Positions 1 to 8,040 of a DNA stretch of 11,384 nt are shown here, in pieces. The position numbers were made by a program, and so were the translations under genes. The DNA is taken from positions 1 to 11,384 of the forward strand of contig DATJBC010000298.1 in NCBI GenBank assembly GCA_035515515.1. The letters are read 5' to 3'. The DNA comes from DATJBC01 sp035515515. Its GTDB lineage: Bacteria; Actinomycetota; Acidimicrobiia; Acidimicrobiales; UBA8190. The stretch's first letter is position 1. Each line of letters begins with the position of its first letter. Below the pieces are notes generated by a model. The model did not search any database and was not told where the DNA came from. It worked only from the letters and a program-made list of their open reading frames with translations.

Positions 1-958
1 CGTGGGCGTGGCAACCGAAGCGCAGCGTGGGCCCGGCCGCGCTGACCTCGATGGCGGCCGCGCCGTCGTGGTTCCCCACCAGGCGGTTGGCGGCCCGGAG
101 GCCGACCGGGTCGGCGGCGCCCGCCCGGGGCACCCCCAATCCCGCCACGCCCCGACGCCCGAGGTCCTGCACCAGCGACAGCACGCCGGCGGCGCGCACC
201 TCCACCGGCCGGGGGGAGCCGGCCACGAGCGGGCCGCGCGGCGGCGCCCCGGGGGGGTCGCCCACCTCGGCCACGGCCCGCAGGCGCACCCGGTCGCCGG
301 GACGCAGCGCCGCGTACGGGGGGGCGGCCGGGTCGAAGAGGGTGACGGCGCTGCGTCCCACCACGTGCCACCCGCCCGGGGAGGCCTGGGGGTAGACGCC
401 GGCGAACCCGCCGGCCACCCCCACCGAGCCCGCCGCCACGCGGGGGCGGGGCGTGGCCCGCCGGGGGAGCGCCGCCAGCCCGGGCGGCAACCCGTCGAGG
501 TAGGCGAAGCCGGGCAGGAAGCCGAGCAGCGCCACCGGCAGCGGGCCGGCGGTGAGGGCCGCCACCACCTGCCGCGGGGTCATGCCCGCCAGGGCGGCCA
601 CCTCGGCCAGGTCGGGCCCGTCGAAGGCCACGGGGACGTCCGCCGGGGGGCGCCCCCCGGCGCCCGCCGGCCGGTGGCCGCCGCCGTCCCCGCCCGCCGT
701 CACGCCCCAGGCCAGGGCGGCGGCCACCCCCTCCATGTCGGCCACGTCGGGGTCGGCCACCACCGTGACGCTGCGGTAGCCCACCACCACGTCGTCCACG
801 CCCGCCCCGGCCCGGTCGGCCAGGGACGCCGCCAGGCGCTGCGCCTCCTCGGAGCTGGCCACCTCGGTCACGAGGGCGCCGTCGCCGAAGGCCCGCACCG
901 GGCGCGGCCCCCCGGGGCGCCCGCCGGGCGGTCTCTGCAGTGGGGGACGGAGGCTCAC
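1..958 (-). CDS. pxpBC: 5-oxoprolinase subunit B-subunit C fusion (PxpB-PxpC / KipI-KipA), 3' end cut by window edge
   Basis: With PxpA this forms the ATP-dependent 5-oxoprolinase, a cytoplasmic enzyme that opens 5-oxoproline (pyroglutamate) to glutamate. The 319 codons in view read without a stop from a PxpB domain (about residues 21-228; GFLPGFAYL at 146-154, then AAGSVGVAGG and SPGGWHVVGR) through a linker of about 20 residues into a PxpC domain (from about 251; VLSLVQDLGRRG at 259-270, GVPRAGAADP, ANRLVGN). PxpB and PxpC are separate proteins in E. coli, but fused forms are known and are often annotated as 5-oxoprolinase/urea amidolyase family proteins. The chosen GTG (958) overlaps the pxpA stop as GTGA. 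The first 20 residues are proline-rich and precede the usual PxpB start, so the GTG at 898, preceded by a G-rich stretch, is a real alternative. About 200 PxpC residues should lie beyond the left edge. The identity is solid; the true substrate in this organism is inferred. Confidence 0.9.
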   Translation of the reverse strand, partial: MSLRPPLQRPPGGRPGGPRPVRAFGDGALVTEVASSEEAQRLAASLADRAGAGVDDVVVGYRSVTVVADPDVADMEGVAAALAWGVTAGGDGGGHRPAGAGGRPPADVPVAFDGPDLAEVAALAGMTPRQVVAALTAGPLPVALLGFLPGFAYLDGLPPGLAALPRRATPRPRVAAGSVGVAGGFAGVYPQASPGGWHVVGRSAVTLFDPAAPPYAALRPGDRVRLRAVAEVGDPPGAPPRGPLVAGSPRPVEVRAAGVLSLVQDLGRRGVAGLGVPRAGAADPVGLRAANRLVGNHDGAAAIEVSAAGPTLRFGCHAH

Positions 959-1680
959 GGGGCGAAGGGCGCCAGCTCCACGCCGGCCGCCTCGAGGGCG
1001 CGCCGCACGTGACGGGCGAGGCCGTCCGCGCCCGGGGTGTCGCCGTGGAGGCAGATCGACGCCGCCGCCAGCGCCACGGGCGAGCCGTCGAGCGCGGTGA
1101 CGCCCCGCCCGGTGGCGATCGACACCGCCCGCCGTGCCACCTCGTCCGGATCGCCGAGCACCGCCCCGGGCTCGTGGCGTGAGGCGAGCCGCCCGTCGGG
1201 GCGGTAGGCGCGGTCGGCGAAGGCCTCGCCCGCCACCGGCACCCCGCAGGCGCCGGCCACGGCCGCGCCGCGGGAGCCGGCCAGGCACACGAGGACGCGA
1301 CCGCCCGCCGCCCCGGCCACGGCGCGGGCGCACTCCTCGTCGTCGGCCACGCGGTGGTAGAGCGCGCCGTGGGGCTTCACGTAGCGGACGGCCACGCCGG
1401 CCGCGGCCGCCACGGCGGCGAGCGCCTCGACCTGGCGGTGCACCTCGTCGGCCACCCGGGCGGGCGACAGCGCCAGCGGGCGCCGGCCGAACCCGGTGGG
1501 GTCGGGGTAGGAGGGGTGGGCGCCGAGCACCACGCCCCGGGCGGCGGCCGCCTCCACGGTGCGCGCCATGGTGGCGGCGTCGCCGGCGTGCCCGCCGCAG
1601 GCCACGCTGGCGCTCGTCACCACCTCCAGCAGGGCGTCGTCGTGCGGGGCGCCCTCGCCGACGTCGGCGTTGAGGTCCAC
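955..1680 (-). CDS. pxpA: 5-oxoprolinase subunit A (PxpA, LamB/YcsF family)
   Basis: This is the LamB/YcsF subunit of 5-oxoprolinase, 241 residues, close to the usual 245-255. Family motifs are in order: DLNADVGEG at the N-terminus, ASVACGGHAGD (24-34), GAHPSYPD (53-60), KPHGALYH (102-109) and CLHGDTPGA near the C-terminus. The conserved acidic and histidine residues expected for the active site are therefore present. The start is set at the GTG directly before DLNADVGEG, because family members begin within a few residues of this motif and a G-rich GGCGGGA lies just upstream. The gene begins 14 bp after the ThDP-enzyme stop, and its TGA overlaps the start of the pxpBC fusion, so the three 5-oxoprolinase parts are probably translated in step. 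Identity is confident. The reaction in vivo (5-oxoproline or another lactam) cannot be settled from sequence. Confidence 0.92.
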   Translation of the reverse strand: MDLNADVGEGAPHDDALLEVVTSASVACGGHAGDAATMARTVEAAAARGVVLGAHPSYPDPTGFGRRPLALSPARVADEVHRQVEALAAVAAAAGVAVRYVKPHGALYHRVADDEECARAVAGAAGGRVLVCLAGSRGAAVAGACGVPVAGEAFADRAYRPDGRLASRHEPGAVLGDPDEVARRAVSIATGRGVTALDGSPVALAAASICLHGDTPGADGLARHVRRALEAAGVELAPFAP

Positions 1681-1694
1681 GGGTCCCGCCGCCG

Positions 1695-3239
<1,545 letters not shown>

Positions 3240-3253
3240 CGAGGTCTCGCCCG

Positions 3254-4627
3254 TCAGTCGAGGAGGTTGCCGGGGCCGAGGATGCCGTTGGGGTCGAAGG
3301 AGCGCTTGATGGCCCGCATGAGCTCGATCTTCACGGGGTCCTCGAGCTCGTGGAAGTACCGCTTCTTCTCGGTGCCGATGCCGTGCTCGCCCGAGATGGC
3401 CCCGCCCAGTGCCATCCCCGCCCGGAACACCTCCCGCAGGACCTCGCGGCGGGCGGCGGCCTCGGGCTGGAAGACCGACAGGTGGACGTTGCCGTCACCC
3501 ACGTGGCCGCACCCGGTGATGAGGGCGCCGTGGGCGTCGGCGACGCCCGCCACCGCCGCCATGTAGGCGGGGATGGCGGCCCGGGGCACCACCACGTCCA
3601 CGATGTCGTCGGCACCGGCCGCCTTGGCCACGAAGAAGGCCTTCTCCCGGGCACTGATCAATTGGGAGGCGGCGTGGGCGGGGAGGACGTAGACCTCCAT
3701 GGCGCCCAGCTCGACGAGCTGCTCGCCCAGCACGGCCACGTCGTCGTCGAGACGGGCTTCGTGGGCGTTCTCCACCACGATGACGAGGTAGGCGAGGGCG
3801 CGGGCGCGCACCGCCTCGGGGATGCCGAGGTCCAGGCCGACGTGGGCGGTGATGGCCCCCATGGTGATCATGTCCACGTACTCGAGGATGAGCGGCGCCA
3901 CCCCGCCCGCCACGATGCGGGGCACGGCCGCCGTGACGGCGTCGAGCGTCGTGAACGGCGCCAGCACCGTGGCGGCGTGCGCCAGGCGGGGGTGGAGCTT
4001 CACGGTGGCCTCGGTGATGAGGGCCAGGGTCCCCTCCGACCCCACGAGCAGCTGGGTGAGGTCGTAGCCGGTGGAGGTCTTCACGAACTTCCCCCCCGTG
4101 CGGATGACGTCCCCCGACGCCAGCACCGCCTCGAGGCCGAGCACGTGGTGGCGCGTCACGCCGTACTTGATGGCGCGCATGCCTCCCGCGTTGGTCGCCA
4201 CGTTCCCGCCCAGCGACGCGCTCGACTCGCCGGGGAACACCGGGTACACGAGGCCGTGCTCGGCCACCGCGGCGTTGAGGGCCTCGAGGGTCACCCCGGG
4301 CTGGACCACCGCCACGTGGTTGTCCACGTCGATCTCGAGGATCCGGTCCATGCGCTCGAACGACACCAGGATCCCGTCCGCCGGTGAGATGGCCGCGCCC
4401 GACAGGCCGGTGCCGCTGCCCCGGGCCGTCACGGGGACGTGGAGCTCCGAGGCGACGCGCAGCACCGCCCGCACCTCGCCCGTGTCGGCCGGGCGCACCA
4501 CCGCCAGGGGCACCACCGGCGTGGCCGTGAGGGCCTCGTCGTGGGTGTAGTCGGCGTGGATGGCGCCGGGGCCCAGCACGTGGTCGGGGCCGACCACCTC
4601 GGCGAGCAGCTCCACCAACTCGGCCAC
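3254..4627 (-). CDS. FAD-linked 2-hydroxyacid oxidase/dehydrogenase, GlcD / D-lactate dehydrogenase family
   Basis: A flavoprotein of 457 residues, the normal size for the GlcD/Dld group, which oxidises 2-hydroxyacids such as glycolate, D-lactate or D-2-hydroxyglutarate to 2-oxoacids. The FAD-binding PP-loop is RGSGTGLSG (69-77), followed by VQPGVTLEALN, FPGE and GGNVATNAGGMRAIKYG. The C-terminal cap domain carries GHVGDGNVH (374-382), which holds the metal and substrate histidines, and SGEHGIGTEK (412-421). The start is GTG at 4627 because an excellent Shine-Dalgarno (GAGGAGG on the minus strand) ends four bases upstream. A longer reading to 4762 adds only low-complexity Gly/Pro/Ala sequence. 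It is the first gene of the leftward operon. No GlcE or GlcF partner is present, so the electron acceptor is unknown. The family is secure; the substrate is not. Confidence 0.92.
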   Translation of the reverse strand: MAELVELLAEVVGPDHVLGPGAIHADYTHDEALTATPVVPLAVVRPADTGEVRAVLRVASELHVPVTARGSGTGLSGAAISPADGILVSFERMDRILEIDVDNHVAVVQPGVTLEALNAAVAEHGLVYPVFPGESSASLGGNVATNAGGMRAIKYGVTRHHVLGLEAVLASGDVIRTGGKFVKTSTGYDLTQLLVGSEGTLALITEATVKLHPRLAHAATVLAPFTTLDAVTAAVPRIVAGGVAPLILEYVDMITMGAITAHVGLDLGIPEAVRARALAYLVIVVENAHEARLDDDVAVLGEQLVELGAMEVYVLPAHAASQLISAREKAFFVAKAAGADDIVDVVVPRAAIPAYMAAVAGVADAHGALITGCGHVGDGNVHLSVFQPEAAARREVLREVFRAGMALGGAISGEHGIGTEKKRYFHELEDPVKIELMRAIKRSFDPNGILGPGNLLD

Positions 4628-4631
4628 GCCG

Positions 4632-4641
4632 CCTCCTCCTC
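4632..4641 (-). promoter_or_regulatory. Strong Shine-Dalgarno for the FAD oxidase
   Basis: The minus strand reads GAGGAGGAGG, ending four bases before the GTG at 4627. It is close to a perfect anti-16S match, and it fixes the start codon against the longer upstream open frame. Confidence 0.8.
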
Positions 4642-4653
4642 GTGCCGGGGCCA

Positions 4654-4659
4654 ACCCTA
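4654..4659 (-). promoter_or_regulatory. Candidate -10 box for the leftward operon
   Basis: The minus strand reads TAGGGT, fitting the actinobacterial TANNNT pattern. It would place the transcript start about 20 bases upstream of the GTG, leaving a short leader that contains the strong Shine-Dalgarno. No convincing -35 box is visible at the usual distance, so this is only a candidate. Confidence 0.35.
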
Positions 4660-4765
4660 CTGCCGCCACCGCGACGCCGACCCCGGCGCCGTGCCCGTGC
4701 CCGCCCGCGGGACGCGCCGGTCCTGGTGGTGCGCATGGGCGGGAGCCGTTGTGGGCATGCAAGGA

Positions 4766-4793
4766 GCGCCCCGCCGCCGCCCGGGCGGGGCGC
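4766..4793. repeat. Perfect inverted repeat (10-bp arms, 8-base loop)
   Basis: The arms GCGCCCCGCC (4766-4775) and GGCGGGGCGC (4784-4793) are exact reverse complements around GCCGCCCG. No T-run follows on either strand, and neither flanking gene ends here, so it does not look like a terminator. It may be a 5' leader structure of the rightward transcript or a protein-binding dyad. GC-only palindromes also arise by chance at this base composition. Confidence 0.55.
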
Positions 4794-4816
4794 GCCCGTG
4801 GTGGGGAGACGTCGCC

Positions 4817-4861
4817 ATGCTGCGCGTTGCACGGCGCCGCCCCGGGCGCGAGAGGATCTAG
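4817..4861 (+). CDS. Possible 14-codon arginine-rich leader peptide upstream of the protease
   Basis: A short open frame encodes MLRVARRRPGRERI, six arginines in fourteen residues. GGGGAG at 4803-4808 sits eight bases before its ATG, a good Shine-Dalgarno spacing. Its TAG (4859-4861) is four bases before the protease ATG, and its last three sense codons, including one AGG, overlap the protease Shine-Dalgarno. A ribosome finishing this frame would cover that site, so it could couple or regulate protease translation. It is too short to judge by coding statistics and may be chance. Confidence 0.35.
   Translation: MLRVARRRPGRERI
4850..4856 (+). promoter_or_regulatory. Shine-Dalgarno of the MarP-like protease
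   Basis: GAGAGGA sits nine bases before the ATG at 4866. It sets the start at MNWVDYLL, the natural beginning of the first membrane helix, rather than further upstream in the same frame. Confidence 0.75.
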
Positions 4862-4865
4862 CGCG

Positions 4866-6062
4866 ATGAATTGGGTCGACTACCTGTTGCTCGTCCTGGT
4901 GGCAGCGTCGGGCATCCACGGGCTGCGCCTGGGGGCGGCGACACAGGTGTTGTCCTTCGGGGGCTTCTGGCTCGGCCTCTTCATCGGCGCGCTGGTGGCG
5001 CCGCCCCTGGCCGGCCTGGCCCACTCGGCCACGGCCAAGACCGTCATCGCCCTGGCCGTGCTCATCGGCGTGGCCACCCTCCTGGGCGGTGTGGGGCGCA
5101 CCCTGGGGGCGCGCTCGGGCCAGCTGCTGGAGCGCCTGCGCCTGGGGCCCATCGACTCGATCTTCGGCGTGGCCGTGGCGGTGGTCGCCACGCTCGTCGC
5201 CACCTGGCTGGTGGCCAGCTTGTTCTCGCAGAGCCGCTACACGGGCCTCGACCGTGCCGTCCAGCAGTCGCGCATCGTGCGCGCCCTGGACAACGTGCTC
5301 CCGCCCATCCCGGCGGTCTTCTCCACCGTCCAGCGCTTCCTGGCCCAGAACGGCTTCCCCGTGGTCTTCGCCGGGCTGCCGCCCCAGGCCGCCGCGCCGG
5401 TGACGCTGCCCACCGACGCCTCGGAGCGCGCCGCGGTGGAACGCGCCGACGGCTCCACCGTGCAGGTGTCGGGAGCGGGATGCGGGGTCATCCAGGAGGG
5501 GTCGGGCTTCGTCGTGGCGCCCGATCTGGTGGTCACCAACGCCCACGTGGTGGCCGGCATCCCCGCCCCGTTCGTGATCGACGCCGCCGGGCGCCATCCC
5601 GCCACCGCGGTGCTGTTCGACCCGCGCCTCGACATCGCCGTGCTGCGCGTCGGGCACCTCACCGAGCCCGCGCTGCCGGTCTACGCGGGGATCGTGGACC
5701 GGGGCACCACCGGCGTGGTGCTGGGCTACCCCGAGGGCGGGCCCCTCAAGTACGGCAAGGCCGGGGTGGCCGCCGCCTTCCGGGTCCCCGGGCTCGACAT
5801 CTACGGCACCGCCACCGTGACGCGCCAGATCTACCAGCTCGACGCCGTCGTCCTGCCCGGGAACTCGGGCGGGCCGCTCGTGGCCTCGGGCGACAAGGGC
5901 ATCGCCGACGGGACGGTGGTGGGCGTGGTCTTCGCCCGGGCCACCACCAACAGCGACGTGGGCTACGCCCTGGCCATGCCGGCCGTGTCGGCGGACGTGA
6001 GCCGGGCCCAGGCCGCCTCCCCGTCCGCCCGGGTGGGCACGGGCCAGTGCGTGTCCTCGTGA
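4866..6062 (+). CDS. marP: MarP-like membrane-anchored serine protease (CvpA-type membrane domain plus trypsin-like domain)
   Basis: A 398-residue protein matching the layout of mycobacterial MarP (Rv3671c, 397 residues), which protects against acid and oxidative stress. The N-terminal 120 residues hold about four hydrophobic helices (near 5-20, 28-50, 57-76 and 99-120) in a CvpA-like arrangement, followed by a linker and an extracytoplasmic chymotrypsin-fold domain. The catalytic triad is visible: His227 in TNAHVVAG, Asp256 in RLDIAVL, Ser334 in PGNSGGPLV. Cys206 and Cys395 flank the protease domain and match, from memory, the redox disulfide of Rv3671c. The gene stands alone: 52 bp separate it from the next gene, which has its own promoter-like sequence. 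Its leader contains a hairpin and a small open frame that may regulate it. Function is inferred from family; the family call is strong. Confidence 0.93.
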   Translation: MNWVDYLLLVLVAASGIHGLRLGAATQVLSFGGFWLGLFIGALVAPPLAGLAHSATAKTVIALAVLIGVATLLGGVGRTLGARSGQLLERLRLGPIDSIFGVAVAVVATLVATWLVASLFSQSRYTGLDRAVQQSRIVRALDNVLPPIPAVFSTVQRFLAQNGFPVVFAGLPPQAAAPVTLPTDASERAAVERADGSTVQVSGAGCGVIQEGSGFVVAPDLVVTNAHVVAGIPAPFVIDAAGRHPATAVLFDPRLDIAVLRVGHLTEPALPVYAGIVDRGTTGVVLGYPEGGPLKYGKAGVAAAFRVPGLDIYGTATVTRQIYQLDAVVLPGNSGGPLVASGDKGIADGTVVGVVFARATTNSDVGYALAMPAVSADVSRAQAASPSARVGTGQCVSS

Positions 6063-6102
6063 GCGGGGCGGGCCCGCCGCCGGCGACCGCGGGTGGCTGG
6101 CT

Positions 6103-6108
6103 AAGAAT
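6103..6108 (+). promoter_or_regulatory. Candidate -10 box for a leaderless GH15 transcript
   Basis: AAGAAT stands six bases before the GTG start at 6115 and matches four of six -10 consensus bases in an otherwise GC-only stretch. No Shine-Dalgarno precedes the GTG. Both facts fit a transcript starting at or next to the GTG. No -35 box is recognisable. Confidence 0.35.
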
Positions 6109-6114
6109 GGCCCC

Positions 6115-8040
6115 GTGACCCTGCGCATCGAGGACTACGGGATCATCGGGGACACCCACACCGCCGCCCTGGTGGGCCGGGACGGCTCCATCGACTGGCT
6201 GTGCCTTCCCCGCTTCGACTCCGACGCCTGCTTCGCCGCCCTGCTCGGCGACGCCGGCAACGGCTACTGGCGCATCGCCCCGGCGGCCGCCGAGCCCCGG
6301 GCCACGCGCCGCTACCGCGGGGACACGCTGGTGCTGGAGACGACCTTCGAGGCCGACGGCGGCGTGGTGCGGCTGGTGGACTGCATGCCCATCCGCGAGG
6401 AGCACCCGCAGGTGGTGCGCATGGTCGAGGGCGTCGCCGGCCACGTGGACATGCGCATGGACCTCGTGATGCGCTTCGGCTACGGCTCGCTCACCCCGTG
6501 GGTCCGGCGCGTCGACAACCTGCTGGTGGCGGTGGCCGGCCCCGACGCCCTGGCGCTGTGGACGCCCATCCACGCCCGGGGCCAGGACATGACGACGGTG
6601 GCCGAGTTCACCGTGGCCGAGGGCGAGCACATCCCCTTCGTGCTCACCTGGTACCCGTCCCAGCAGTCGGAGTCGCCGCCGCGGCCGGTCGACGCCCGCT
6701 ATGCCATCCACGACACCGAGTCGTGGTGGCAGTCGTGGTCGGACACCTGTTCCTACGAGGGGGAGTGGCGCGACGCGGTCGTGCGCTCGCTCATCACCTT
6801 GAAGGCGCTCACCTACAACCCCACGGGCGGCATCGTGGCCGCCGCCACCACGTCGCTGCCCGAGACGCTCGGCGGCGGCCGCAACTGGGACTACCGCTAC
6901 TGCTGGCTGCGCGACGCCACCTTGACGCTCGAGGCCCTCATGCGGGGGGGCTTCCACGACGAGGCGCTGGACTGGCGCGACTGGCTCCTGCGGGCCGTCG
7001 CCGGCGACGTGAGCAAGCTCCAGATCATGTACGGGCCCGCCGGGGAGCGCCGCCTCGACGAGTGGGAGGTCGACTGGCTGGGCGGGTACGAGGGGTCGAA
7101 GCCGGTGCGGGTGGGCAACGCCGCCTCGGGCCAGTTCCAGCTGGACGTCTACGGCGAGGTCCTCGCCGCGCTGTACGAGGCGTGCACGGTGGGGGGCCCG
7201 CTGTCGGAGTCGGCGTGGGACCTGCAGACGGCCCTCGTGCAGTTCGTGGCCGAGCACTGGGACGAGCCCGACGACGGGATCTGGGAGGTGCGCGGCCCCC
7301 GGCGGCACTTCACCCACTCCAAGGTCATGGCGTGGGTGGCCGTCGACCGCGCCGTGCGGACCATCGAGGAGTTCGGCCAGGAGGGCCCGCTCGAGGACTG
7401 GCGCCAGCTGCGCGCCGCCATCCACGAGGACGTGTGCGCCCGGGGCTACAACGCCGAGGTCGGCGCCTTCACGCAGTACTACGGGTCCGACGCCCTCGAC
7501 GCCAGCTTGCTCATGATCCCCCTGGTCGACTTCCTCCCTGCCACCGACGAGCGGGTGCGCTCCACCATCGAGCTCGTCGAGCGCGACCTCACCGAGGACG
7601 GGTTCGTGTTGCGCTACCGCACCGAGGACAGCGGTGCCGTGGACGGGCTCTCGGGGCACGAGGGCGCCTTCCTGGCGTGCTCGTTCTGGCTGGCAGACTG
7701 CCTGCACCTCATCGGGCGCCACGACGACGCCAAGGCGCTGCTCGACCGGCTGGCCGGCCTGGTCAACGACCTCGGGCTCCTGGCCGAGGAGTACGACGTG
7801 CGCGCCGGGCGCCAGGTGGGGAACTTCCCGCAGGCCTTCTCGCACGTGTCGCTGGTGAACGCGGCCTACAACCTCACCGGGCACCCCTCCATGGAGGACC
7901 AGGTCGTGGCGTCGACGGCGGGGCGGGCCCGCCACTGGCGCCGGTCGCGCGCCGAGGAGATGCGGAGCCGGTCCCGGCGCAGAGTGTCCGGGGGGCGGTC
8001 GCGCGCTGCGGCCCGGGCGGAAAGGAAGCGCACGACATGA
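6115..8040 (+). CDS. Glycoside hydrolase family 15 protein (glucoamylase / trehalase-like)
   Basis: A 641-residue retained-type GH15 enzyme, releasing glucose from alpha-glucans or trehalose. The N-terminal beta-sandwich (trehalase-like domain) begins with the typical IEDYGIIGDTHTAALVGRDG. The (alpha/alpha)6 catalytic domain shows RNWDYRYCWLRDA (256-268), WLGGYEGSKPVRVGNAA (321-337), GIWEVRG (388-394) and AEEYD (557-561). By alignment from memory, Glu391 and Glu558 match the general acid and base of Aspergillus glucoamylase (Glu179, Glu400). QVGNFPQAFSH near 567-577 is also a family hallmark. No signal peptide is seen, so it probably acts in the cytoplasm on glycogen-derived glucans or trehalose; mycobacterial relatives are trehalases. 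The last 38 residues carry 15 arginines and look like an unstructured basic tail. The TGA overlaps the next gene as ATGA, implying coupling to the glucose dehydrogenase. Confidence 0.93.
   Translation: MTLRIEDYGIIGDTHTAALVGRDGSIDWLCLPRFDSDACFAALLGDAGNGYWRIAPAAAEPRATRRYRGDTLVLETTFEADGGVVRLVDCMPIREEHPQVVRMVEGVAGHVDMRMDLVMRFGYGSLTPWVRRVDNLLVAVAGPDALALWTPIHARGQDMTTVAEFTVAEGEHIPFVLTWYPSQQSESPPRPVDARYAIHDTESWWQSWSDTCSYEGEWRDAVVRSLITLKALTYNPTGGIVAAATTSLPETLGGGRNWDYRYCWLRDATLTLEALMRGGFHDEALDWRDWLLRAVAGDVSKLQIMYGPAGERRLDEWEVDWLGGYEGSKPVRVGNAASGQFQLDVYGEVLAALYEACTVGGPLSESAWDLQTALVQFVAEHWDEPDDGIWEVRGPRRHFTHSKVMAWVAVDRAVRTIEEFGQEGPLEDWRQLRAAIHEDVCARGYNAEVGAFTQYYGSDALDASLLMIPLVDFLPATDERVRSTIELVERDLTEDGFVLRYRTEDSGAVDGLSGHEGAFLACSFWLADCLHLIGRHDDAKALLDRLAGLVNDLGLLAEEYDVRAGRQVGNFPQAFSHVSLVNAAYNLTGHPSMEDQVVASTAGRARHWRRSRAEEMRSRSRRRVSGGRSRAAARAERKRTT
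8019..8028 (+). promoter_or_regulatory. Shine-Dalgarno of the glucose dehydrogenase
   Basis: GGAAAGGAAG lies inside the 3' end of the GH15 gene, eight bases before the ATG at 8037. It supports this start over the longer open frame that runs back to 6201. Confidence 0.75.

Larger units (their letters stand above)
4628..4865. other. Divergent intergenic region
   Basis: A stretch of 238 bp between the leftward oxidase operon and the rightward protease gene. It holds the oxidase Shine-Dalgarno and possible -10 on the minus strand. On the plus side it holds a GC hairpin (4766-4793), a 14-codon open frame (4817-4861) and the protease Shine-Dalgarno. No rightward promoter could be identified with confidence. 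Confidence 0.7.

Noticed and set aside
2..1012. Long plus-strand open frame (336 codons) at the left edge
   Set aside because: It is the antisense shadow of the PxpB-PxpC fusion. Its product is low-complexity Gly/Ala/Arg/His sequence, while the minus strand gives clear family motifs.
4632..4641. CCTCCTCCTC on the plus strand as a simple repeat
   Set aside because: It is explained as the Shine-Dalgarno of the minus-strand oxidase gene.
4628..4762. N-terminal extension of the FAD oxidase
   Set aside because: The added 45 residues are low-complexity, and the strong Shine-Dalgarno directly before the GTG at 4627 favours the shorter form.
4560..4865. N-terminal extension of the protease
   Set aside because: It overlaps the oxidase gene and puts 102 non-hydrophobic residues before the first membrane helix. 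The ATG at 4866 has a good Shine-Dalgarno.
6067..6078. 12-bp perfect palindrome GGCGGGCCCGCC after the protease stop
   Set aside because: It has no loop and no T-run, and short GC-only palindromes are common by chance here; not supported as a terminator or operator.
3495..6128. Minus-strand open frame of 877 codons spanning the divergent region
   Set aside because: It crosses the oxidase gene in the wrong frame and runs antisense to the protease; no recognisable domain.
5746..7935. Minus-strand open frame of 729 codons
   Set aside because: It is antisense to the protease end and the GH15 gene, with composition typical of shadow frames and no motifs.
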